From positions 1 through 26,860 of the forward strand of contig CAZSNT010000142.1 in assembly GCA_964607765.1 (NCBI GenBank): a stretch of DNA of 26,860 nucleotides, read 5' to 3'. The DNA is from CAZSNT01 sp964607765 (GTDB lineage: Bacteria; Verrucomicrobiota; Lentisphaeria; Oligosphaerales; JABHEG01). The position numbers and the translations under genes were made by a program. Positions 1-6,932 of the stretch are shown here, one piece after another (position 1 is the stretch's first letter; every line of letters starts with the position of its first letter). The notes beneath the pieces were generated by a model, which was not told where the DNA came from, searched no databases, and worked only from the letters and a program-made list of their open reading frames with translations.

Positions 1-299
1 ATGGCCCGGGGCGCAGCCCTGTTCCTGCCCCCGGACCCCGGATAGCCTCACTTTTTCTGTCTGAGTTATGGGTACATGTCAGGCCTTTGTGCCGGTGGGG
101 GCCCCACATTTGTGCCTCCATCTTCGCGCCATTCCACCCTACGTAGGCCGGGTTGGCACAGCACGGGACTGACCGGCGACGTACGCCGGCCGCCGGGCTG
201 TCGCGAAACACGCGCCTGCGCAGTATTGTGCGGTGTCACGGATGAGCTGTGAACGTAGTCTGAGAGCGGGAATGAGAGCTTATGTCAGGGAGCAGAGCG
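1..299. other. Left-edge stretch without a supported gene
   Basis: No convincing gene is seen before the lipoprotein gene. Bases 1-45 stay open in frame 1 and end in TAG (43-45), so they could be the last codons of a gene entering from the left, but 14 residues of low-complexity sequence cannot be identified. The rest is GC-rich with no clear promoter hexamers. The final part holds the ribosome binding site of the next gene. Confidence 0.4.
287..292 (+). promoter_or_regulatory. Ribosome binding site AGGGAG deciding the start at 300
   Basis: AGGGAG lies seven bases before the ATG at 300. The in-frame ATG at 282 lies upstream of this site and has only a poor purine stretch before it, so 300 is the better start. 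Confidence 0.55.
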
Positions 300-3200
300 A
301 TGGCGGGAATGGGAGACAAAGCGGAGCAGCGAGTGGGTAGTCGTGTCAGGAGTCTGTCCAGCCTATCTGCAGCGATTGTCGCTGTCGTCGTGCTTCTCCA
401 GCTTGGCTGCCATCCCCGACAGTCAAGTGCAGTGTCGTCCGCTCCGGTCGTCGGGGAATCGCCAGTCCCGCCACCGCCCACGTTTGACATGTCGGCGTGG
501 CAGGCGTCTTACGGGGCGAAGGTCGATATCAAGGAGTGGCGCGGCCGCAACGGCATGTGCTACGGCAGCTACTTCCCGCACTCCAAACCGGACGGCGCGA
601 AGAAGTGGATCGTCACTCTCGGGCCGCTGGGCGTTCGGACGTGGATGCACGACTTGGCCTGGCGTTCCTACAGCGCGTTCCGCGCGCTCTATCCGCCATG
701 CCTTGTTGACGGCGGCGGCCTGATCCACAATGCGCTCGAGGTCCGGACCGTGCATGCCGGCGGACCTGCCGACGGGCATCTGCAGGTTGGCGACCTGATC
801 CTGGAGATGGAAGGCGAGCCGCTGAGATCCGCGCAGTCCACGTATCCTGACCGCGAGATCCTGGCCCGGGACACGCGCGGTCTTGAAATGCACGCCGGCC
901 AGCTCATCGATGCCGCGGAAGGACGCGGCCGGATACGCATGAAGATCATCCGTCCGCCGAGCACGAATCCCAATGACACTGACGCCGAGTTGCCCAGACG
1001 CGAGATTTTGAGATTCCCATCGCAGCGGGCATGGAGACAGCTTGCCGGCAAGGTGATGAAGAGCCGGAAGGACACCGCTGTGCCGCTCGAACTGAACGTG
1101 CCGATTCAGGACTGCTACTCGTTCCGGCTGGTTGCAACCGATGGCGGGAACGGCAGGAACTACGACGGTATGCATTTCGACGGGGTCCGGCTGCGGCATG
1201 CCGACGGCCGGGTGCTTGCGCTGCACGAACTCCGGCGCACGGTCAGCAACAATGGATACGGCCGCATCAGAATCGACGAGGAGAAGAACGTCTGGAATGT
1301 CCACGCGCCCTGCGAATTCGCGTTCCTGGCACCCGACGGGGAGTGGACTCTGGAAGGCAGGATGGGCGCGCGCAACATCGCCACAGTCGAACTCAAAGTC
1401 GAGACAATCGCTCGGCCGCAACTGCCCGATGGCCTGGCTCCCTACATCCGGGAGATCGAGTTCGAGATTCCGCAGGTAGGGAGTTTCGGCGAGCGCTTTG
1501 ACCCGGCCAGCCCGAAACTGGCCGCCACCGGCGAGATTCTCGCGCATCGCCTGCTCGTCCAGCAGCAGGACAACGGAAGCTGGGCAGGCGTCTACAGTTA
1601 CGCGCGGCCGAGTTTCTACACGAGCATGTGCGGCCTCGGCTTGCTTGCTGCTGCCGATCCCGCCTACGAGGCCTCGATTCGCAGGGCTGCGCATTACGTG
1701 GCCTACGAAGGAGGGAAGGACACGTGGGCCTACGTTGCGGGGACCCGCCCGATCTTCCTGGCCGAGTACTATCTCCGCACGCGCGACGAGTCGATCCTGG
1801 ACGGCCTGCGTGAAGCAGTGGCGCACGCAAAGAGCTTTGTGCTGCCTGACTACACTGCGGGTCACAAACACCATCCCGGCTACGGCGGCAGCGGCTACAT
1901 TGGCGGGGGCGGCACGATCAGCTGTGCGTTGGCGCTCGCCGCGCAGACTCCGGCCGGAACGGATGCTGACCGGGAACTTCTCGATGCGATGTTGGCACGG
2001 GCGCAGGAGTTGGCACCACAGGGGGGGATTCCCTACGGTCGCAGTCAGGGCAGTCGTGCGTTCAATATGGCTCCGAATTCGGGCAAGGGCTGGTGCGTTG
2101 CGACGGGGCCGTATGTCATTGCCGCGCAGATCCGGGGTGGGCCGGACTACTTCCTCAACGTGACGCGCAAGCGTTTCACAACGCCGCCTTACGGCAACAG
2201 CGGCGCCGGTCACGCGACGCAGACGATATCGTTCATCTGGAGCTGTCTCGCAATCAACGGATTCGGCAGTGACTACCACCGCCAGAACATGGACACGTAC
2301 CTGTGGCAGTTGACCACCTACCGGAACTACGACGGGCTGATCAACGGGAACCTGAACCGGCTCGAGTACCACGGCGGTGACGGCGTGATCGGCTACCCGT
2401 ACTGGCAGACCGGTGCGTACTTGCTGCTCCTGAACGCGCACAAGCGGAACCTGGCGATCACCGGCAAGCCCGAATTTCGGGCCGATCCCGGCCTCTGGGC
2501 AACACCGACAGTAGCTGACCCGGACAAGGCGTTCTGGAAGTATATGGCCCGCAGCTGGAGCATTGCCGAGGCCGCGCTTGGCGATGCAGTGCCGTCGAGC
2601 CTTGCGACCGCGACAGCTAAGCTCCGCGCCATGCCGAAGGGACCGGAATTGGGGCCCACGCTCTTCGAGTTCGTGCAGGCCCACGCTCCGGCGATCGCCA
2701 AAGACGTGGCTGCGACCGCCGGCCCGGACGCCCCGCAGAACCAGTATTGTCTCGAGCTGGTTCTCGGCACGGGCTGCCGCATCACGGCCAAAGACGCGGG
2801 TGACGGCAAGTGGACCGTGACGGCAACGCCGTTCACGCCGTTCACACAGTGGAGGAGCGCGCTGCCGAAGGACAGCCAGAAAGGTCACCCGGCCGAGGCG
2901 ACTTTTGCGGTTCAGGGCGCCGTCACGCTGTCCGATCCGTCCGGGAAGGTGCTTGCCAAGCCGCAGCGGCTGGCGTTCGGGCAGAAACACTCGGTGTCTG
3001 TACCGCAAGAGACCGTGGCCGAGTTGACCGCAACCGTCACGTACACGGTTGCCGGTCAGACAGTCTCCTACTCGCGACCGTTCGCGGTCGGAAAACGGCG
3101 CGGGCCCGAGCCCGACGGCGGTTACCGGTACGTGTGGGTTCCGGGCGCTCCTGTCAAGGACACCGATCCGTACACGTGGCGCATCAGGCTGCCGTCCGGC

Positions 3201-3407
3201 CACGTTCTGAACGCTGCCGTCTGCAGCTCGCTCGAGCGCGTCCGCCGCCCGTTGTTGGCGCTCGACGCAAGCGGCGCCCCGTTCCGGTTCGAGAAGCGCC
3301 CTGCCCTGCCTGCGGGCATGGCTTGCCGGTTCCTCGTCACGCCGGGGAATCGCTGGCAGAGCATCATCCGGGGCGTCCACTTCCAGGAGCCCTACGCAGA
3401 GCAGTAA
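300..3407 (+). CDS. DUF6288-like lipoprotein with PDZ-like and alpha-toroid-like regions
   Basis: About 1035 aa from ATG 300; an alternative ATG at 282 would add six residues. The N-terminus has an arginine-containing n-region, a hydrophobic core (AAIVAVVVLL) and a lipobox LQLGC with Cys37, so a lipoprotein outside the cytoplasm is expected. Residues about 142-220 look PDZ-like (AGGPADGHLQVGDLILEMEGE). Residues about 400-715 resemble an alpha/alpha toroid of the squalene-cyclase type: repeated helical blocks with QQQDNGSW, YTSMCGLGLLA and a glycine-rich stretch near GYGGSGYIGGGG. This layout matches my recollection of DUF6288 proteins of Planctomycetota, Lentisphaerota and Verrucomicrobiota, whose function is unknown. 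No catalytic residues can be assigned. It stands alone, 170 bases before the phosphate module. Long open frames on the opposite strand are codon-bias shadows. Confidence 0.75.
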   Translation: MAGMGDKAEQRVGSRVRSLSSLSAAIVAVVVLLQLGCHPRQSSAVSSAPVVGESPVPPPPTFDMSAWQASYGAKVDIKEWRGRNGMCYGSYFPHSKPDGAKKWIVTLGPLGVRTWMHDLAWRSYSAFRALYPPCLVDGGGLIHNALEVRTVHAGGPADGHLQVGDLILEMEGEPLRSAQSTYPDREILARDTRGLEMHAGQLIDAAEGRGRIRMKIIRPPSTNPNDTDAELPRREILRFPSQRAWRQLAGKVMKSRKDTAVPLELNVPIQDCYSFRLVATDGGNGRNYDGMHFDGVRLRHADGRVLALHELRRTVSNNGYGRIRIDEEKNVWNVHAPCEFAFLAPDGEWTLEGRMGARNIATVELKVETIARPQLPDGLAPYIREIEFEIPQVGSFGERFDPASPKLAATGEILAHRLLVQQQDNGSWAGVYSYARPSFYTSMCGLGLLAAADPAYEASIRRAAHYVAYEGGKDTWAYVAGTRPIFLAEYYLRTRDESILDGLREAVAHAKSFVLPDYTAGHKHHPGYGGSGYIGGGGTISCALALAAQTPAGTDADRELLDAMLARAQELAPQGGIPYGRSQGSRAFNMAPNSGKGWCVATGPYVIAAQIRGGPDYFLNVTRKRFTTPPYGNSGAGHATQTISFIWSCLAINGFGSDYHRQNMDTYLWQLTTYRNYDGLINGNLNRLEYHGGDGVIGYPYWQTGAYLLLLNAHKRNLAITGKPEFRADPGLWATPTVADPDKAFWKYMARSWSIAEAALGDAVPSSLATATAKLRAMPKGPELGPTLFEFVQAHAPAIAKDVAATAGPDAPQNQYCLELVLGTGCRITAKDAGDGKWTVTATPFTPFTQWRSALPKDSQKGHPAEATFAVQGAVTLSDPSGKVLAKPQRLAFGQKHSVSVPQETVAELTATVTYTVAGQTVSYSRPFAVGKRRGPEPDGGYRYVWVPGAPVKDTDPYTWRIRLPSGHVLNAAVCSSLERVRRPLLALDASGAPFRFEKRPALPAGMACRFLVTPGNRWQSIIRGVHFQEPYAEQ

Positions 3408-3440
3408 CCGGTCACTTACGTGAGGCACGCGCGCGTCCCC

Positions 3441-3466
3441 AGCCCGGCGCTCGGGAGAGCCGGGCT
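3441..3466 (+). terminator. Candidate hairpin after the lipoprotein gene
   Basis: AGCCCGGC (3441-3448) and GCCGGGCT (3459-3466) form a perfect 8-bp stem with a 10-base loop, 34 bases after the stop codon. The flanking CCCC and GGGG could extend it past a small bulge. No T-tract follows, so it may only stall polymerase or protect the 3' end. Confidence 0.3.
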
Positions 3467-3577
3467 ACGGGGAGCTGCCTCACGGTACTGACGCGTTATC
3501 GCAGAGCAGGCTGAGACTGTGGCTTTCCCTGCTCCAACGCGGTAGATTGAGAATGAACGGGGAACCGGAGCAAAGGC

Positions 3578-4618
3578 GTGGCCGCGACCATCACCATCGC
3601 ATTGCTTCTGGCCGGCGCTTACGTCGGTTGGAACATCGGCGGCAACGATGCCGCCAACTGCATTGGTACGCTTGTGGGCGCCCGTGTCATGCCGTTCCGG
3701 CGTGCAGCGCTGATGATGGGCGTGTTCGTGATCACGGGAGGAGTGCTGCAAGGGCACCGCGTGATGAAGACGGTGGGCAAAGGCATCGTCATCACATCGC
3801 CCGAACAGTACACGACAGTGCATCAGAGGCCCGCGCCGCCACAGCTCGACCAGCACTTCCCTGACGAGCGGCTGCCCGACAAGGCCATCCTCACCGCGCT
3901 GATCTGTTCCGGCATATTTGTTACGCTCGCGACCTTCCTGCGCGTTCCCGTGTCCACGTCACAAGCGATTGTCGGCGGCGTGGCGGGTGTGGGAATCGGT
4001 ATGGTGGGACTGCAGGCTGAGTACTTCCGGCTCGCCGTGTTGGGCAAGATCCTCGCCTGCTGGGTGATCAGCCCCATTCTGACGCTCGTGATGGCTTTCT
4101 GTCTTTACCTTCTCCTCGGTTTGGCATCGCGTCGTCTGGGGGCGGTGTTCTGGCAGCACAGTGTCAGCGCGCTGGTCGTGGTGTCGGCGTGTTACGTGTC
4201 GTATTCGCTCGGCGCAAACGATGTCGGCAACGCCATCGGCCCGTTGCTGGCGAGGTACCCGGACCACGGCGCGGCGCTGGCTGCAATGGGCGGGGTAGCG
4301 ATGGCAGTCGGGGCGCTCACGATCGGCGTGCGTGTAACCGAAACGGTGGGCAAGAGCATTACGCCGCTGGATTTGACCGGCGCGCTCGCTGCGCAGCTGT
4401 CCGCGGCTGTCGGCGTGCACATTTTCTCGATGTTGGGCATCCCGGTCTCGACCTCGCAGGCCATTGTCGGCGCTGTCATCGGGGTGGGACTCACCAAGGG
4501 CGCACAGGCTGTGAGGCCGAAGGCGATTGCCGGGATCGCTCTCGGCTGGGTTGTGGTTCCGGCCGGCGCGGCTGCAACGGCCGCCGCCGTGCTCTGGATT
4601 GTCGCTTTGTTTCTGTGA
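3578..4618 (+). CDS. pit: PiT-family inorganic phosphate permease
   Basis: About 346 aa, a polytopic inner-membrane protein of the phosphate:cation symporter family (PiT, Pfam PHO4). The two family repeats are visible: GGNDAANCIGTLVG near residue 22 and GANDVGNAIGPLLA near residue 211. Each half also carries a PVSTSQAIVG segment (about residues 125 and 288), giving the family's inverted-repeat organisation. Length is at the short end for PiT proteins, without a long cytoplasmic loop. The GTG start at 3578 is preceded by GGAG (3567-3570) at seven bases; no in-frame ATG lies nearby. The DUF47 gene follows after 12 bases, the classic pit-DUF47 pair, so the two are probably co-transcribed. Transport of phosphate is inferred from the family; sulfate is a less likely substrate. 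Confidence 0.92.
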   Translation: MAATITIALLLAGAYVGWNIGGNDAANCIGTLVGARVMPFRRAALMMGVFVITGGVLQGHRVMKTVGKGIVITSPEQYTTVHQRPAPPQLDQHFPDERLPDKAILTALICSGIFVTLATFLRVPVSTSQAIVGGVAGVGIGMVGLQAEYFRLAVLGKILACWVISPILTLVMAFCLYLLLGLASRRLGAVFWQHSVSALVVVSACYVSYSLGANDVGNAIGPLLARYPDHGAALAAMGGVAMAVGALTIGVRVTETVGKSITPLDLTGALAAQLSAAVGVHIFSMLGIPVSTSQAIVGAVIGVGLTKGAQAVRPKAIAGIALGWVVVPAGAAATAAAVLWIVALFL

Positions 4619-4630
4619 CAGGAGGCCATC

Positions 4631-5287
4631 ATGCTGACATTCGGCAGAAGAGAACGCAAAGTCGCATCGCTGATGTGCGAATACCTGGAGGCGGCCCAAA
4701 GCTGCCTGGAAGCGGCCAAGAACACGCTCTGCGCCTATCTCGACGGCAACGAGGAAGACGCTGTACAGCTGACCGCGGACGTTGGCCGGCTCGAGACGGA
4801 GGCCGATACGCTGCGGCATCGGGTGCGGGACGAGTTGTTCTCGGGTGCTTACCTGCCGTTGATTCGCGAGGACGTCTATCGTCTGGTCGAGGCCCTTGAT
4901 CATGTGCCGAACGCCGTGGAAGGGTGCTGCCGTTTCTTCGCCAGCCAGCACCCGCAGATACCGGAACAGCAAAGGGAAGCGTTTCGGGAGATCATCATAC
5001 ACTCGCTCGCGACTCCCGGTCCACTCTTCGACGGCGTCAAACTGTACTTCAAACGCAAGGTCGAGTTCTCGGACGTGCGCGGCAGAGCGGAACAGGTGGA
5101 CGCCCAGGAGTCGAAGGTCGATGCGCTCGAGTTCGCTCTGACCAGTACGATCTTCCACGCCGAGGAGCTGGACTTCCCCCATCGCCTGCATCTGCGCGAA
5201 GCCTTGCGCCGGATCGTGCGCGTCTCGGACAAGGCCGAAGACGCTGCCGAGGTCCTGGAGCTTGCCAGCCTCAAGGCGATCGTCTGA
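4631..5287 (+). CDS. DUF47 / PhoU-like phosphate transport accessory protein
   Basis: About 218 aa, soluble and mainly helical. It begins MLTFGRRERKV, then has heptad-rich helices with repeated acidic patches (LEAAKNTLCAYLDGNEEDA, DVGRLETEADTLR), the pattern of the DUF47 family (TIGR00153), distant relatives of PhoU. In characterised bacteria such proteins work with a PiT permease and affect phosphate uptake. AGGAGG (4620-4625) lies five bases before ATG 4631, immediately after the permease stop, so translation is likely coupled. It is the last gene of the unit and converges on the uroporphyrinogen-decarboxylase-family gene, with a hairpin between them. Family assignment is firm; the regulatory role is inferred from homologues. 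Confidence 0.9.
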   Translation: MLTFGRRERKVASLMCEYLEAAQSCLEAAKNTLCAYLDGNEEDAVQLTADVGRLETEADTLRHRVRDELFSGAYLPLIREDVYRLVEALDHVPNAVEGCCRFFASQHPQIPEQQREAFREIIIHSLATPGPLFDGVKLYFKRKVEFSDVRGRAEQVDAQESKVDALEFALTSTIFHAEELDFPHRLHLREALRRIVRVSDKAEDAAEVLELASLKAIV

Positions 5288-5292
5288 ATCGC

Positions 5293-5310
5293 CGCCCGGA
5301 GGGCCGGGCG
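5293..5310. terminator. Candidate bidirectional hairpin between convergent genes
   Basis: CGCCCGG (5293-5299) and CCGGGCG (5304-5310) make a perfect 7-bp stem with loop AGGG, five bases after the DUF47 stop, in the 76-base gap between convergent genes. No T-tract on either strand, so termination is a guess. Confidence 0.3.
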
Positions 5311-5363
5311 AGGCATCAGTGGGGGCACTACCTCGCTCGTGCCGGGGCCGGCTCTCCGCCCCC

Positions 5364-6335
5364 TCAGTTGCTATGGCGCATCGCGCACACACTGATGACG
5401 TAACGGACGTTTTCCGGGTCGGTCTCGTACGGGAGCGCGCCGGTGCCGAGGCAGACATTGGGCCGATCCCCCGCCAGGGCGAGGACTCGCCGGGCCTCCG
5501 CTTCGATCTGTGCGCGTGTTCCCGACGCGATGATCCGCAGGTCCATGTTGATCCGGACACGAACATCCAGGCGATCGGCCAAAGCTGCCATGAACGCGGC
5601 CTGATCGGTTTCGAACGGCGCTACCAGATAGCCGCTCCCCGTCTCCAGCATGGCGTCCACAATGGGCGCGGTGTTCCCCCCGATGATGCACGGGACGGAG
5701 TGCCCGACCACTTCGCTGATACGTGCCATGATCTGTTTGAGAGCAGGCAGCTCGATCTCACGGAACATCTCGGGTGACAACATGGGCGGGCAGGCTGATG
5801 ACTCGAAGAAAGCCACACCCACGCCGGCGTCCGCGATTGCCTGAGCAAAGCGCACCTGTCCCTCGACCAAGTGCAACATTGCCCGTGCAACCACGTCGGG
5901 TTCAGTGATGGCTTCCAGCAGGAGATTGTTGAACCCGACCAGGTTGCTGGCAATCGAGAACGGACCGCTCACCGGCACGCGGATGTCGGCTTCCGGGAAG
6001 CGTTCCCCCAGACGCTGGGCGGCTTCGATCTGTATGGGAATCCGACCGTCTGTTGCCGGGTTCAGCGGCGGCAGCTCGAGCAGCTGCGCAACACTGCCGA
6101 AGGGGTGTGTTCCGATGGCAGGGATATTGTGCCCGGACGGCTCCTCGACGACGGCGCCGTAAGCTTCCGGCTCCAGGTTGTAGATGTCGATTCCCGGCAT
6201 GATCGGTGTGTGCCGGTAGTACTCGTAGGCGGCGGCGTGCGCCTCGTGGATCAGCCGTCCATCGCGCGACACCTCCCAGGGCGTGCGGCCGATGAACCTG
6301 GCGGCGTGCTCGTATACGGATGGTGAAACGTCCAT
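5364..6335 (-). CDS. Uroporphyrinogen-decarboxylase-family protein (MtaA/MtbA-like fold)
   Basis: About 323 aa, probably a cytosolic TIM barrel of the URO-D superfamily, which includes HemE and corrinoid-dependent methyltransferases such as MtaA and MtbA. Family-like stretches are PVSGPFSIASNLVGFNNLLLE (about 143-163), the FFESSACPPMLSPEMFREI region (about 200-218), the IIGGNTAPIVDAMLETG region and a C-terminal ALPYETDPENVRY. In methylcobamide:CoM methyltransferases a His-x-Cys and a late Cys bind zinc. Here the corresponding HICGNT is IIGGNT and the late GC position reads GA, so the metal site appears absent. True HemE is unlikely. The start is ATG (complement 6333-6335) with AGGGAG (complement 6348-6353) 12 bases upstream. 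Large paralog families of this fold occur in Lentisphaerota-type genomes near carbohydrate loci; their role is mostly unknown. Confidence 0.8.
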   Translation of the reverse strand: MDVSPSVYEHAARFIGRTPWEVSRDGRLIHEAHAAAYEYYRHTPIMPGIDIYNLEPEAYGAVVEEPSGHNIPAIGTHPFGSVAQLLELPPLNPATDGRIPIQIEAAQRLGERFPEADIRVPVSGPFSIASNLVGFNNLLLEAITEPDVVARAMLHLVEGQVRFAQAIADAGVGVAFFESSACPPMLSPEMFREIELPALKQIMARISEVVGHSVPCIIGGNTAPIVDAMLETGSGYLVAPFETDQAAFMAALADRLDVRVRINMDLRIIASGTRAQIEAEARRVLALAGDRPNVCLGTGALPYETDPENVRYVISVCAMRHSN

Positions 6336-6630
6336 TACGTGCTGCTACTCCCTGTGGTATGCTCTCCAGGACGGCCATGAACGGCGCAGGTCCCGAGGAG
6401 GGCCGCAAGAATGCCCCACACGACAGCATCAAGCCCCGGCAGCCTCGCCGGCCTCCGCTTGCCTTCAGGCAACTCCCGTACAAGGTGAGCATTCCATATG
6501 GCAGCAAATATGGCGTCAGCCACTGCGCAATTCAACGGAGCATTCTGGTGTCGACGGCTTGGGGCAGCCACACTACCGAGATCTCTCAGGCCCGCTCTTC
6601 TCTGACTCGCAACATGCTGAAATACAGTGC

Positions 6631-6808
6631 GTTTCAGGGGGCATCCTCTTCTGAGTTCCAGACAAGTCCAACCGTCTGTGCCGCGCCCCGTCCCGGGGCG
6701 CTCCGGGCTGCATTCCAGGGCTCTACCCGTGCCCGAAGCGCCCGGGGCCGGGGCGCGGCACAGGCGCTTGGGTTCGTCGGCCTTCAGAGAGGAACAGCCC
6801 TGCGAAAC
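6631..6808. repeat. Long imperfect inverted repeat, possible structured RNA or palindromic element
   Basis: The best arms are 6677-6702 and 6737-6762: 24 of 26 bases are complementary around a 34-base spacer. Pairing continues outward: 6668-6676 with 6763-6771 (seven of nine, with one T:G wobble), then 6644-6654 with 6784-6793 (ten pairs, one bulge), then GTTTC (6631-6635) with GAAAC (6804-6808) next to AGGG with CCCT. Weaker similarity may reach about 6607 and 6825. Several mismatches are G:T combinations that would still pair in RNA. The whole would fold as a hairpin of about 70 paired positions, much larger than an intrinsic terminator, and there is no T-tract. It could be a decayed mobile palindrome or a structured transcript. 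No known RNA family is recognised. Confidence 0.6.
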
Positions 6809-6918
6809 CCCGGCCTGCTGCTTGCGTCCGTGGCTGCAGCGTGCTAGTTTCGGCGCCGCACTCGGGGAGTGTCGGCTCCCGTCAGTCCATTCGTCCCCTG
6901 CCCTCGCACACGCCACGT

Positions 6919-6924
6919 GAGGAG
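6919..6924 (+). promoter_or_regulatory. Ribosome binding site GAGGAG for a TTG start
   Basis: GAGGAG lies eight bases before TTG 6933. The next in-frame candidate, GTG at 6963, has no comparable site, so the rare TTG start is favoured. Confidence 0.6.
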
Positions 6925-6932
6925 CAGTCACG

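Larger units (their letters stand above)
6336..6932. other. 597-base gene-free region between divergent genes
   Basis: It separates the minus-strand URO-D-family gene from the plus-strand PD40/TPR gene, so it should hold promoters for both, but I cannot identify convincing -35/-10 pairs. Open frames here are short and lack recognisable content. About a third is the large palindrome described separately. The last 15 bases carry the ribosome binding site of the next gene. Confidence 0.5.

Noticed and set aside
423..3428. 1001-codon open frame on the minus strand opposite the lipoprotein gene
   Set aside because: It covers the DUF6288-like gene in antisense, is Arg/Val-rich with no recognisable domain, and reflects high GC at third positions.
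3959..5566. 535-codon minus-strand frame across the phosphate permease and DUF47 genes
   Set aside because: It spans two well-identified plus-strand genes and has no family signature.
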